Source: Dechloromonas sp.
GTDB lineage: Bacteria > Pseudomonadota > Gammaproteobacteria > Burkholderiales > Rhodocyclaceae
DNA length: 64,000 nucleotides
Assembly: GCA_028687035.1 (NCBI GenBank)
Contig: JAQUAX010000016.1
Coordinates: 17,419 to 81,418, forward strand
Direction: 5' to 3'
Shown: in pieces, positions 1 to 8,072 of the stretch
How the letters are laid out: each line of letters opens with the position of its first letter
Numbering within the stretch: position 1 is the first letter of the stretch
Made by a program: the position numbers and the translations under genes
The notes under the pieces: model-generated
Told to the model about the DNA's origin: nothing
Databases searched by the model: none
The model's input: only the letters and a program-made list of their open reading frames with translations

Positions 1-131
1 TGCCGGAAATGAACGCGCTGCTGCGCCAGATGGAGGAAACCGAGCGCGCCGGCCAGTGCAACCACGGCCGGCCGACCTGGACCGAACTGACGCTGGAGCA
101 ACTGGACAAACTGTTCCTGCGCGGACAGTAG
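1..131 (+). CDS. mutL: DNA mismatch repair protein MutL, C-terminal end (partial)
   Basis: Only the last 42 codons are inside the window, reading in the frame that begins at base 3 and ending in TAG at 129-131. The tail contains CNHGRPTW followed by LDKLFLRGQ, the conserved extreme C-terminus of bacterial MutL dimerisation domains. MutL links MutS mismatch recognition to strand incision in DNA repair. In related betaproteobacteria mutL usually lies next to miaA; here miaA is 17 kb away, so the DNA between them is probably inserted. The family call is firm despite the short piece. Confidence 0.9.
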   Translation, partial: PEMNALLRQMEETERAGQCNHGRPTWTELTLEQLDKLFLRGQ

Positions 132-144
132 GCAAAAACGCCAT

Positions 145-170
145 CGCCGGCCGGAAAGGCCGTGCCGGCG
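145..170 (+). terminator. GC-rich inverted repeat after mutL
   Basis: CGCCGGC at 145-151 is repeated inverted as GCCGGCG at 164-170, just downstream of the mutL stop. No T-run follows, so it is only a possible transcription end or mRNA 3' stem. Confidence 0.3.
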
Positions 171-229
171 GGCGCTCCGCCGGCATACACCGGTTTACAA
201 TGAACCCTTTATCCGGGGAGGAATAGCCG

Positions 230-1006
230 ATGTTCTCGATCAAGCGACGCAACACCCTGGCCTGGCTGGCCGGCGCCAGCCTGCTGCCCCGGACCTGGGC
301 CGCCGAAAAGCCGTGGGACCTGCTGATTTACTGCGGCATCACGATGATCCGCCCGATGACCGAGATCGCCCGGCTGTTCGAACAGCGCGAAGGGGTCACG
401 ATCTCGCTGGCCCAGGGCGGGTCTGAAAACCTGTACCAGTCGGCGCGCAAGACCGGCGTCGGCGAGTTCTACCTGCCGGGCGAACCGTCGTTCTATTTCG
501 AGCACGAGAAGGAAGGCCTGTTCGTCGAGAAGGTCACCGTCGGCTACAACCAGATATCGCTGATGGTCGCCAAGGGCAATCCGAAGGGGGTCAAGGCCGA
601 CGTCCGCGAACTGCTGCGCAAGGACCTGGTCGTCGCGCTCGGCAACGCCGAATCGGGCAGCGTCGGCAAGGAGTCGAAGACCATCCTCGACGGCCTCGGC
701 CTCTATCCGCGGATCGTCCGCCAGGCGGCCTTCCTGTCGCCGGATTCGCGCAGCCTGATCAATGCGCTGAAACAGGGCGAGGTCGACCTGATCATGAACT
801 GGCGCGCAGTCGGCCATTTCCCGGACAACGCGCCGAAGATCGACGTCATCGACCTGCCGGAGCGCATCGCCAAGCCGCAGCCGCTGTACCTGATCCTGCT
901 CAAGAGCGCCCGCAACCCGGCGCTGGCCCGCCGCTTCTCGCGCCTGGCCAGTGGCCCGGAAGGCCAGGCCATTTTCCGCAAGCACGGTTTCCTGGTCGAT
1001 CAATGA
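230..1006 (+). CDS. Periplasmic substrate-binding protein (ModA/PstS-like fold), paired with hybrid kinase
   Basis: This 258-residue protein begins with a signal peptide (basic start, hydrophobic stretch, cleavage near TWAAE at about residue 25). It has the look of a type 2 periplasmic binding protein: the early LLIYCGITM segment, a conserved SGSVGKESK stretch near residue 145, and QGEVDLIMNW near residue 185. GGAGGAAT upstream of the ATG is a good ribosome-binding site. Its stop overlaps the start of the hybrid histidine kinase (ATGA, 1003-1006) and no ABC permease or ATPase gene is nearby. I therefore infer that it feeds a ligand signal to the kinase rather than to a transporter. The ligand cannot be read from the sequence. 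Confidence 0.75.
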   Translation: MFSIKRRNTLAWLAGASLLPRTWAAEKPWDLLIYCGITMIRPMTEIARLFEQREGVTISLAQGGSENLYQSARKTGVGEFYLPGEPSFYFEHEKEGLFVEKVTVGYNQISLMVAKGNPKGVKADVRELLRKDLVVALGNAESGSVGKESKTILDGLGLYPRIVRQAAFLSPDSRSLINALKQGEVDLIMNWRAVGHFPDNAPKIDVIDLPERIAKPQPLYLILLKSARNPALARRFSRLASGPEGQAIFRKHGFLVDQ

Positions 1007-4000
1007 GCCAGAAGCGCGGCTTCGTCGCCCACCTCGAGCAGGCCTCGCCGGCCCGCCTGCTGGTCGGCTTCGCACTGGTGCTGCTGCTCAGCGTCGGCGC
1101 CATCTTCGGCAGCAAGCTGTTCTTCACGCGGATCACCGACGACCTGCATGCACAGTTGCGCAACGAGGACGCCCGGCTGCTGATCGGCGAGGAAATCATC
1201 GGCGGCATCCACCGGATCGAGCGCGATTTCTTCCAGTTGGCCGCGACCCACCAGCCGGCCGCCTTCCAGCGCCAGTTCAGGTCGCTCGACACCACCCTCG
1301 ACAAGCTGCTGCACGACCTGCTGGTACTCCAGGAAGGCGGCGAGGTCGTCCGCCATCTCGCCGTCAATCTGGAAGGCCGCGACCAGGTCCGGCAGACCAT
1401 CCGCTACCAGCGCGAGGACAACGCGCTGCCGCCGATGGAAGTCATCGAGATCGCACCGCTGGTCGGCCAGACCCGGGACCACGCCGACCGCCTGGAAGCA
1501 CTGCTCGAAAAGCGCTGGCAGGCGGAAGACTCGGAAAATCGCCAGGCCTTCTTCGCGACCGAGCAGGACATCACGCTGTTCATGAAGCAGCTGCCCCCCT
1601 ACTTCGAGCGCCTGAACGAGAACGCCAACCGCCTGCTGGTCGAGGCCTTCGACCGGCGCGCCGCGCTGCAGGAACAGATCGCCGGCACGGAAACGCGGCT
1701 CAGGTACCTGGAAAACCTGCTGATCGTGCTGGTCGTCCTCGTCGCGCTGGCGGCCGGCGCCTTCGCCGCGTGGCGCATTGCCTACGCGCGCAGCCGGCTG
1801 TCCGACGCGCTGCAGCAGCTGGCAACCCAGAACGCGCGGACGACGACGATGCTGGACACGCTGTCGGACGGCGTCTACGCGACCGACCTCGACGGTCGCC
1901 TGCTGATGATGAACGCCGCCGGCGAAGGGATACTGGGCTGGAAGAACGACGAGCTGGTCGGCCACTCGGTGCATCAGCGGATACACCACGTCCGGCCGGA
2001 CGGCAGCCCCTTCCCGCTCGAGGAATGCCCGCTGATCGAGGTGCTCGACCAGGAAAAGGCGATCGCTGGCGAGGAATATTTCATCCACCGCGACGGCCGC
2101 GCGATTCCCGTCGCCTACCGCTCGTCGCCGCTGTATCTCGACGGACGCCTGGCCGGCGCGCTGGTTTCCTTCCAGGACATCACCGAGCAGCGCGAACGCG
2201 AGGCCCAGCTGGCGCTGCAGCGGGCCGCGCTGGAAGCCGCGGCGAACATGATCATGATCACCAACCGGCAGGGGGCAATCGAATACGTCAACCCGGCCTT
2301 CTGCTCGGGCACAGGTTTCGAACGCGACGAGATCCTCGGCCGGACGCCGAAAATACTGCAGTCGGGCCGCCACGATGCGGCGTTCTATACCGCGATGTGG
2401 TCGACGCTGCTGGCCGGCCGGGTCTGGGAAGGGGAAATCGTCAACCGGCGCCGCGACGGCAGCCTGTACCCGGAGCGGATGACCGTGACCCCGATCCTGG
2501 AAAATGGCGCGATCCGGCACTTCGTCGCGATCAAGTGGGACATTTCCGCCGAAATCGAGACGCGGACCCGTCTCGCGATGATCGAAACGGCGATCGAGAA
2601 CATCAACCAGGGCGTGTTCATCACGACCCCCGAACTGTCCGAGGAAGGCCTGCGCATCGAGTGGGTCAACCGCGGCTTCACCCGGCTGATGGGCTACGGC
2701 CGCGACGAGATGACCGGCCGGCTGACCAGCGCGCTGCGCAGCGACAACACCCGGCTCGACGGCTTCCGCCGGGTGCTGGCCAGCCTGGCCGAGGGCCGCC
2801 CGGAATCCTGGGAAACTCGCTACCGGCGCAAGGACGGCAGCGAACTCGACGTCGAGGTGCATTACGCGCCGGTCCGCGACGCGAGCGGAAAGATCACCCA
2901 TTTCGTCGCGTTGATGACCGACATCGGTGCCCGCCGGGCGGCCGAACAGGCGCTCGAGCAGGCGCGCGATGCCGCCGTCGAGGCATCGCGGCTGAAATCC
3001 GAATTCCTGTCGACGATGTCGCACGAAATCCGGACCCCGATGAACGGCGTCATCGGCATGACCGACTTGCTGCTCGACACCGAACTGAGCGACGAGCAGA
3101 AGGAACTGGCGACCGTGATCCGCGATTCCGGCCACGCGCTGCTGACGGTGATCAACGACATCCTCGACTTCTCGAAAATCGAGGCCGGCAAGATCGACAT
3201 CGAGCACAACACCTTCCGCCTCGCCCAGGTCGTCGAGGGCGCCAGCGAGCTGCTCGGCTCGCAGGCGCGGGCGAAGAAGCTGTCGATGATGGTCTTCATC
3301 GACCCGACGCTGCCGACGCACGTGATCGGCGACTCGGTCCGCCTGCGCCAGGTGCTGGTCAACCTGATCGGCAACGCGGTCAAATTCACCGCGGCCGGCG
3401 AGATCACGGTGCGGGTCGAAGGGCTGGGCAGCGACGGCATCCGCTTCTCGGTCAACGACACCGGCATCGGCATCGAGCCGGAAGCGCAGAAACGCCTGTT
3501 CACCGCCTTCACCCAGGCCGACAGCTCGACCACCCGGCGTTTCGGCGGCACCGGCCTCGGGCTCGCGATCTCGCGCCAGCTGGTCGAACTGATGGGCGGC
3601 CGGATCCACCTCGACAGCACGCCGGGCGTCGGCTCCCGCTTCTGGTTCACGCTGCCGCTGCCGGCCGACCCGAGCACGACGGCCGATGCGCGCCAGGCCC
3701 CGGCGCTGCGGGTGCTGGTCGTCGACGACCGCGAAACCGACTGCCGCATCATCTGCCACTACCTCGAGGCCTGGCGGATCGACTGCGCTGCGGCGCACAG
3801 CGGCGCCGACGCGCTGCGCCTGATCGCCACCGCCGAAGCCGAGGGACATCCCTACGCGGCGGTCGTCATCGACTACGAAATGAACGACATGGACGGCATC
3901 GCGCTGGCCCGCCGCATCCGCGCCGAGCACGATGCCCGGCTGCCGCGGCTGGTAATGATCACCGCCCACGACCGTAACCAGCTCGAAGACGAGGCGCTGG

Positions 4001-4512
4001 CGGCGGGATTCGCCGGCTTGCTGGTCAAGCCGATCCGCCAGTCCCACCTGTTCGACGCACTGGTGCCGCGCCTGCCCGAGCCGCCGCTGCTGACCGCCGA
4101 GGCCGTCGAGCCTCCGCCGCCGCAGACGACCGAACGCGGTCCGCTGATCCTGCTCGCGGAAGACAACCCGACCAACCGGATGCTCGCCGAACGCCTGCTG
4201 ACCCGCCACGGCTACGTCGTGCATAGCGTCGTCAACGGCCAGGAGGCCGTCGAGGCCAGCCAGACGCTGCCGATCGCCGCGATCCTGATGGACTGCCTGA
4301 TGCCGGTGATGGACGGCTTCGAGGCGACGGCGGCGATCCGCCGCCAGGACCGTGAAACCCAGCGTCACGTGCCGATCATCGCGATGACCGCGAACGCGAT
4401 GGAAGGCGACCGCGAACGCTGCCTGGCCGCCGGCATGGACGACTACCTGAGCAAACCGATCAACGTCGCCCAGTTGACCGCGACGCTCGCCCACTGGACC
4501 CGGAAGGCCTAG
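1003..4512 (+). CDS. Membrane-bound hybrid histidine kinase (PAS repeats, HisKA, HATPase, two receiver domains)
   Basis: This is a 1,169-residue sensor. It has a transmembrane segment near residues 24-45, a periplasmic region to about 240, a second membrane segment near 243-265, then three PAS-like units. The HisKA box is FLSTMSHEIRTPMNG with the phospho-accepting His near residue 674, followed by an ATPase domain with NDTGIGIEP and GGTGLGLAIS. There are two C-terminal receivers: the first has VVIDYEMNDMDG near 956, the second ILMDCLMPVMDG near 1096. No output domain is present, so signals must leave through another protein. It is translationally coupled to the upstream binding protein. An IS481 element is inserted exactly at its TAG stop without altering the protein. 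Confidence 0.9.
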   Translation: MSQKRGFVAHLEQASPARLLVGFALVLLLSVGAIFGSKLFFTRITDDLHAQLRNEDARLLIGEEIIGGIHRIERDFFQLAATHQPAAFQRQFRSLDTTLDKLLHDLLVLQEGGEVVRHLAVNLEGRDQVRQTIRYQREDNALPPMEVIEIAPLVGQTRDHADRLEALLEKRWQAEDSENRQAFFATEQDITLFMKQLPPYFERLNENANRLLVEAFDRRAALQEQIAGTETRLRYLENLLIVLVVLVALAAGAFAAWRIAYARSRLSDALQQLATQNARTTTMLDTLSDGVYATDLDGRLLMMNAAGEGILGWKNDELVGHSVHQRIHHVRPDGSPFPLEECPLIEVLDQEKAIAGEEYFIHRDGRAIPVAYRSSPLYLDGRLAGALVSFQDITEQREREAQLALQRAALEAAANMIMITNRQGAIEYVNPAFCSGTGFERDEILGRTPKILQSGRHDAAFYTAMWSTLLAGRVWEGEIVNRRRDGSLYPERMTVTPILENGAIRHFVAIKWDISAEIETRTRLAMIETAIENINQGVFITTPELSEEGLRIEWVNRGFTRLMGYGRDEMTGRLTSALRSDNTRLDGFRRVLASLAEGRPESWETRYRRKDGSELDVEVHYAPVRDASGKITHFVALMTDIGARRAAEQALEQARDAAVEASRLKSEFLSTMSHEIRTPMNGVIGMTDLLLDTELSDEQKELATVIRDSGHALLTVINDILDFSKIEAGKIDIEHNTFRLAQVVEGASELLGSQARAKKLSMMVFIDPTLPTHVIGDSVRLRQVLVNLIGNAVKFTAAGEITVRVEGLGSDGIRFSVNDTGIGIEPEAQKRLFTAFTQADSSTTRRFGGTGLGLAISRQLVELMGGRIHLDSTPGVGSRFWFTLPLPADPSTTADARQAPALRVLVVDDRETDCRIICHYLEAWRIDCAAAHSGADALRLIATAEAEGHPYAAVVIDYEMNDMDGIALARRIRAEHDARLPRLVMITAHDRNQLEDEALAAGFAGLLVKPIRQSHLFDALVPRLPEPPLLTAEAVEPPPPQTTERGPLILLAEDNPTNRMLAERLLTRHGYVVHSVVNGQEAVEASQTLPIAAILMDCLMPVMDGFEATAAIRRQDRETQRHVPIIAMTANAMEGDRERCLAAGMDDYLSKPINVAQLTATLAHWTRKA

Positions 4513-4513
4513 C
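4508..4513. repeat. Left target-site duplication of the IS481 element
   Basis: CCTAGC lies directly outside the left end of the insertion sequence and is repeated at 5540-5545. It fits the NCTAGN target and 6-bp duplication known for IS481 of Bordetella pertussis. The TAG inside it is the stop codon of the upstream kinase gene. Confidence 0.85.
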
Positions 4514-5456
4514 TGTGTAAACCCACCAGGTTGTTCAGTCCGGTGATTCGGGAGATAGGCGGCAGATATTGAAGGCTGGCATGAGGTCTGTGCCAGTTGT
4601 AATGATGCAGCCAGAGCGGCAAGTGCTGGGCGCGCTGGCTGGAGGAGTCGTAGGCCCGGGCATAGGCCCACTCCCGCAATGCGGTCTGGATGAAGCGCTC
4701 GGCCTTGCCATTGGTTTGTGGCGTGTAGGGCTTGGTGCGGAGGTGGCGCAGCCCCAGGCGCTGGCAAAGCCGGGCGAAGCGCCGGGATTTGTAGCAAGCG
4801 CCGTTATCGGTCAGGACCCGCCGGAAGGAGACGCCAAACGTGCGGTAGTAGCGCAGGGCCGACAGCAAGGCCCGGCAGGCGCTTCGGCCGCTCTCGTCGG
4901 GCTGGATGTCGGCAAAGGCGACTCTCGAATGGTCATCAAGGGCGACATGGACGAATTCCCAACCCGCCCGGGGCGAGTTTTGCGTGCGATCCCCGGTGGC
5001 CCGATGTCCCGGTCGATGAAAGCGCCCGAGCTTCTTGATGTCGAGATGGAGCATATCGCCCGATGCGGCATGCTCATAACGCACGATGGGTGCGGCCGGT
5101 TCGAGTGCCGCCAGGCGGTTGAGTCCTGCGCGCGTGAGCCAGCGAGCGATGGTACTCCGGCCGATCCCGCATTGCTGGCTGATCTGGCGATACGTCTGGC
5201 GGCTGCGCCGCTGCTCGATCACCTGGGCTCGGACGGCCGGCGGCAAGGCGTGCGGACAAGTTTTGGGGCGTGACGAGCGGTCGTTGAGTCCGGCTACGCC
5301 TTCGGCCCGGAAACGCTGCAACCACTTGTAGGCGGTTCGTACGCTGACGCCACTGGCGTGAGCAGCCTCCTCGGGCCGCAATCCGCCATCGAGCATGCGT
5401 TGAACAAGAAGGGCTCGACCGTGCGGCGTTAATCGGGCATTTTTATGGATGTTCAT
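4509..5456 (-). CDS. IS481-family transposase
   Basis: The protein has 315 residues from the ATG at 5456 (MNIHKNARLTP, the usual start of this family); an in-frame upstream extension lacks family features. An N-terminal helix-turn-helix (EEAAHASGVSVRTAYKWL) is followed by an integrase core of the DDE type: DIKKLGRF, VLTDNGACYKS, and the KAERFIQT region with the last Glu. The gene runs off the end of the element, and its TAG stop comes from the target CTAG duplicated by insertion. The same palindromic CTAG supplies the stop of the convergent kinase gene. Confidence 0.92.
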   Translation of the reverse strand: MNIHKNARLTPHGRALLVQRMLDGGLRPEEAAHASGVSVRTAYKWLQRFRAEGVAGLNDRSSRPKTCPHALPPAVRAQVIEQRRSRQTYRQISQQCGIGRSTIARWLTRAGLNRLAALEPAAPIVRYEHAASGDMLHLDIKKLGRFHRPGHRATGDRTQNSPRAGWEFVHVALDDHSRVAFADIQPDESGRSACRALLSALRYYRTFGVSFRRVLTDNGACYKSRRFARLCQRLGLRHLRTKPYTPQTNGKAERFIQTALREWAYARAYDSSSQRAQHLPLWLHHYNWHRPHASLQYLPPISRITGLNNLVGLHS

Positions 5457-5539
5457 TCGGGGCCTCGGAGGTTTGTTTGGTTGGCGCCTCCAATTCTCCG
5501 GGGAGATACCCCGAGTGAACAACCTACAGAGAGATCACA
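4514..5539 (-). mobile_element. IS481-family insertion sequence, complete (1,026 bp)
   Basis: Both ends begin TGTG, then ten unconserved bases, then AGGTTGTTCA, read inward from 4514 and from 5539. The flanking 6-bp direct repeat CCTAGC confirms the boundaries. The element carries one transposase gene on the minus strand. Intact ends, an uninterrupted gene and a perfect duplication point to a recent insertion. Confidence 0.88.
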
Positions 5540-5545
5540 CCTAGC
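5540..5545. repeat. Right target-site duplication of the IS481 element
   Basis: CCTAGC directly outside the right end, identical to 4508-4513. Joining the flanks across the element restores the sequence of the uninterrupted chromosome. Confidence 0.85.
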
Positions 5546-5546
5546 C

Positions 5547-5565
5547 GGCCTCCGCAACCGAGGCC
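5547..5565 (+). terminator. Possible terminator of the kinase operon, displaced by IS481
   Basis: GGCCTC and GAGGCC form a 6-bp stem around a 7-base loop, followed a few bases later by TTTT. Before the IS insertion this hairpin would have begun only a few bases after the kinase stop, so it may be that operon's original terminator. It also lies just past the stop of the minus-strand gene to its right. Confidence 0.35.
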
Positions 5566-5583
5566 CCACTTTTGCTTTCAGGA

Positions 5584-6813
5584 TCAGTTCGCCACAGGGC
5601 TGGAGGCAACGGCCGATGCTTCGGCACTTGCGGAACTGCCGCCGGTCTGAACGAAGGCTTCGACATCGGGAATCACATGGTCCTGGAAAGCCCAGTTGGC
5701 AACGATGCGCACTTTCCCACCGGAAACCACGACGTTGTAACCTGCGATCCCGAGTCCGCGACTGAAGGCATTGATGCGCCGACCATTGGACAGATCGATG
5801 ATATTGATTTCCTTCAGTCCATTTTCCTGAACCACCGCATAGGCACCGCTGGGCGTCCTGAACCAGTCGGCGCGCCAGTAGTAGTGGGAAAGGTTGCGCT
5901 GCCCCTGGAGGTCGTACAAGGACTCGAAGCTGGTCATCCGCTCGCAGTAATTGACGAGACCGTTTTTCCGGCGGCAATCGCTGAAACTGTGGACCGACTT
6001 CCCGCCGGAGTCGATATTCAGCGGAATCAAGGAGCCGGTCCGCAGGTTCATGAAGGCATAATCCTCGATCCTCGCGCCGGCAATGCGCCCGAACAGCTTG
6101 CCGATGTCGGCGACTGGATTACCGGCACTGCTGTTCTGCCGTTCCAGAAGGATGGTGTCGGTCGTCCCGACTGCCCCGTGCTGCAAGGGAGTGATTTGGT
6201 AGCCATCGGGAAATGCTATGTTGCTGACGCCCTTTCCCGCGTCATAGCGAAAGGCAGCACTCTGCCGGGAAACGATCACCCCGCCGGGGATCAGAATCAG
6301 CAGTTCGCCACTCAGCACCTTGCCGCTCGCTGTCGTCACGGTCCAGCCATTCGGCCCGCTGACCGCTTGGCCGATGTCAACCGGTTGATCCAGCCTGCCC
6401 AGGCTTATCCACTTGATTTTCGCAGCTCGCCCCGCCGTTTCGGCCAGATAGGTCGCGCTACCGCCGATCGGATCGACGGCATAGCGGCTGATACGTCCTT
6501 CCGGATCCAGAATAGCCTGGCCGTTTACGAGAAAGCCATCCCTGCGCGTCACGACATCGAAGAAGGGAACGGACCCGGCGCCACCAATGCGCAATTTTTC
6601 AGCCAATTCCTCCTCGGAAACGACAGGAGGGGCGGCAGGACCGGCCATGGACGAGCCCGCTGGCGCTGCCGGCAAACCATAAGCCTTCAGCATTTCAGCC
6701 TGTATCCGCGCCTGCAGTTGCTGCATCTGCTCGGCTGTCAATCCCTGCGCCGAGACTGCGCACGACAGTAAAAGCGTGGTCAGAAGCATGCCGGCACGAT
6801 GATATTTTTTCAT
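5584..6813 (-). CDS. Secreted protein of unknown function, 409 aa
   Basis: I do not recognise this family. The protein has a clear signal peptide (MKKYHRAG, hydrophobic core, cleavage near SAQG at residue 23), a Gln-rich helical segment, a proline/alanine linker near 48-65, and then a mostly beta-type body. Pairs of Cys near residue 295 (FSDCRRK, VNYCERM) could form a disulfide. The last 20 residues are Ser/Ala-rich and probably disordered. AGGGGG upstream of the ATG is a good ribosome-binding site. It is a single gene transcribed away from the RND cluster and towards the IS481 element. It is likely periplasmic or surface-exposed. Confidence 0.6.
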   Translation of the reverse strand: MKKYHRAGMLLTTLLLSCAVSAQGLTAEQMQQLQARIQAEMLKAYGLPAAPAGSSMAGPAAPPVVSEEELAEKLRIGGAGSVPFFDVVTRRDGFLVNGQAILDPEGRISRYAVDPIGGSATYLAETAGRAAKIKWISLGRLDQPVDIGQAVSGPNGWTVTTASGKVLSGELLILIPGGVIVSRQSAAFRYDAGKGVSNIAFPDGYQITPLQHGAVGTTDTILLERQNSSAGNPVADIGKLFGRIAGARIEDYAFMNLRTGSLIPLNIDSGGKSVHSFSDCRRKNGLVNYCERMTSFESLYDLQGQRNLSHYYWRADWFRTPSGAYAVVQENGLKEINIIDLSNGRRINAFSRGLGIAGYNVVVSGGKVRIVANWAFQDHVIPDVEAFVQTGGSSASAEASAVASSPVAN

Positions 6814-6946
6814 TTAAAGCCCCCTGGAAGCGAACGACGAAACGGGCGGAATACTCATATGGAATATTCCATTCGACATTCTAACCCGGACACCGGGAGC
6901 CCTCCGCCAAGAATCGTGCGCTCACGCTTCCACAGCCTTTGATTAT

Positions 6947-6979
6947 CTTAAGACTGCGTTAATCCGGGGGCTCTACACT
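6947..6979 (+). promoter_or_regulatory. Promoter of the metal RND operon with 11-bp direct-repeat operator
   Basis: CTTAAGACTGC (6947-6957) and GTTAATCCGGG (6958-6968) are two half-sites exactly 11 bp apart, the spacing used by OmpR-family regulators (QseB/PmrA boxes are CTTAA-N6-CTTAA). A -10-like TACACT lies at 6974-6979, so the repeats occupy the -35 region, as at activator-dependent promoters. The same arrangement recurs in front of the cytochrome operon. Confidence 0.6.
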
Positions 6980-7006
6980 CGCCCCACTCCCAATCCGAGC
7001 GCGATC

Positions 7007-8071
7007 ATGCCCAAGTATTCCCTGCTGGCCCTGTGGGCCGTATTTTCCGTCGCCACCGCCGGCGAGCCGCTGGTGCTGCAGGCGGCCCAGCTGAAATCGC
7101 TGGGCATCGCCACCGCCGTTGTCGGCCAGGCCGGCGAGGGTCGCGCCGGCACGCTGCCGGCCCAGGTTCTGGTGCCCAACGCGCAGATGCGGCTGGTCTC
7201 GGCGCCGGTTTCCGGCATGATCGAGCAGTTGACCGTGGCCCCCGGCTCGACGGTGCGCCGCGGCCAGGTCGTCGCCCGGCTGGCCAGCCCGCAGGCGCTG
7301 GAACTGCAGCGCGACGCGCTGCAGTCGGGCAGCCAGTCGGCGCTGCTGCAACAGAACCTGAAACGCGACGAACAGCTGTTCGCCGAAGGCCTGATCGCCG
7401 AAGCGCGGCTGCAGGCGACGCGCGCCGCCGCCGCACAGGCCGCCGCACAGGCCGACGAACGCCGGCAGGGCCTGGCCCTGGCCGGCATCGCGCCGGGCAG
7501 GCTGGGCGGGCCGCTGGCGCTGGTCGCGCCGATCGACGGCGTGGTGCTCGAACAGGGCGTCCAGCTCGGCCAGCGCGTCGAGGCGTCGGCGCTGGTCTAT
7601 CGCATCGCCCAGCTGAAGCCCCTGTGGCTGGAAATCCAGGCGCCGCTCGACATCGCCGCCGGGCTGAAGGAAGGCGCGCCGGTGAAGATCGCCGGCAGCG
7701 CCGTCAGCGGCAAGCTGATCGCCGTCGGCCGCGCGGTCGATGCGGCCAGCCAGACCGTGCTGCTGCGCGCCGCGGTCGGCCAGGGCGCCGAGACGCTGAC
7801 GCCGGGCCAGGTCGTCGAGGTTGAGGTGGCCGCCGCCAACGGCAGCCGCCAGCGCCTGCCGGCCGCCGCGCTGGCCCGCGTCGACGGCAAGACCTGGGCC
7901 TTCGTGCAGACCGCCGCCGACGACAAATCCGCCACTTTCGAGGCGCGCGAGGTGCGCGTCGCCGGCCAGGGCGGCGACAGCGTCCAGGTCGAAGGCCTGA
8001 AGGCCGGCGACAAGGTCGCGGTCAAGGGCATTTCCGGGCTGAAGGCGATGTTGACCGGGGTCGGCAACTGA
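7007..8071 (+). CDS. RND efflux periplasmic adaptor (CusB/HlyD-type membrane fusion protein)
   Basis: This 354-residue adaptor bridges an RND pump and an outer-membrane channel. It has a short signal peptide (cleavage near ATAGE), two halves of a lipoyl/barrel-sandwich domain (SAPVSGMIEQL near 65 and LVAPIDGVVLEQ near 170), a coiled-coil hairpin between them (about 100-160) and a C-terminal beta-barrel. It lies 1 bp upstream of the pump gene, and the co-directional TolC-like gene completes a tripartite system. The partner pump belongs to the heavy-metal subgroup, so the substrate is probably a metal cation. Its promoter carries the putative OmpR-type operator. Confidence 0.85.
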   Translation: MPKYSLLALWAVFSVATAGEPLVLQAAQLKSLGIATAVVGQAGEGRAGTLPAQVLVPNAQMRLVSAPVSGMIEQLTVAPGSTVRRGQVVARLASPQALELQRDALQSGSQSALLQQNLKRDEQLFAEGLIAEARLQATRAAAAQAAAQADERRQGLALAGIAPGRLGGPLALVAPIDGVVLEQGVQLGQRVEASALVYRIAQLKPLWLEIQAPLDIAAGLKEGAPVKIAGSAVSGKLIAVGRAVDAASQTVLLRAAVGQGAETLTPGQVVEVEVAAANGSRQRLPAAALARVDGKTWAFVQTAADDKSATFEAREVRVAGQGGDSVQVEGLKAGDKVAVKGISGLKAMLTGVGN

Positions 8072-8072
8072 C

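Noticed and set aside
1000-4797. Very long minus-strand open frame opposite the hybrid kinase
   Set aside because: It mirrors a gene with clear domains on the other strand, is low-complexity in translation (Gln, Arg, Ala, Val) and has no start signal. Such antisense frames are normal in DNA this GC-rich.
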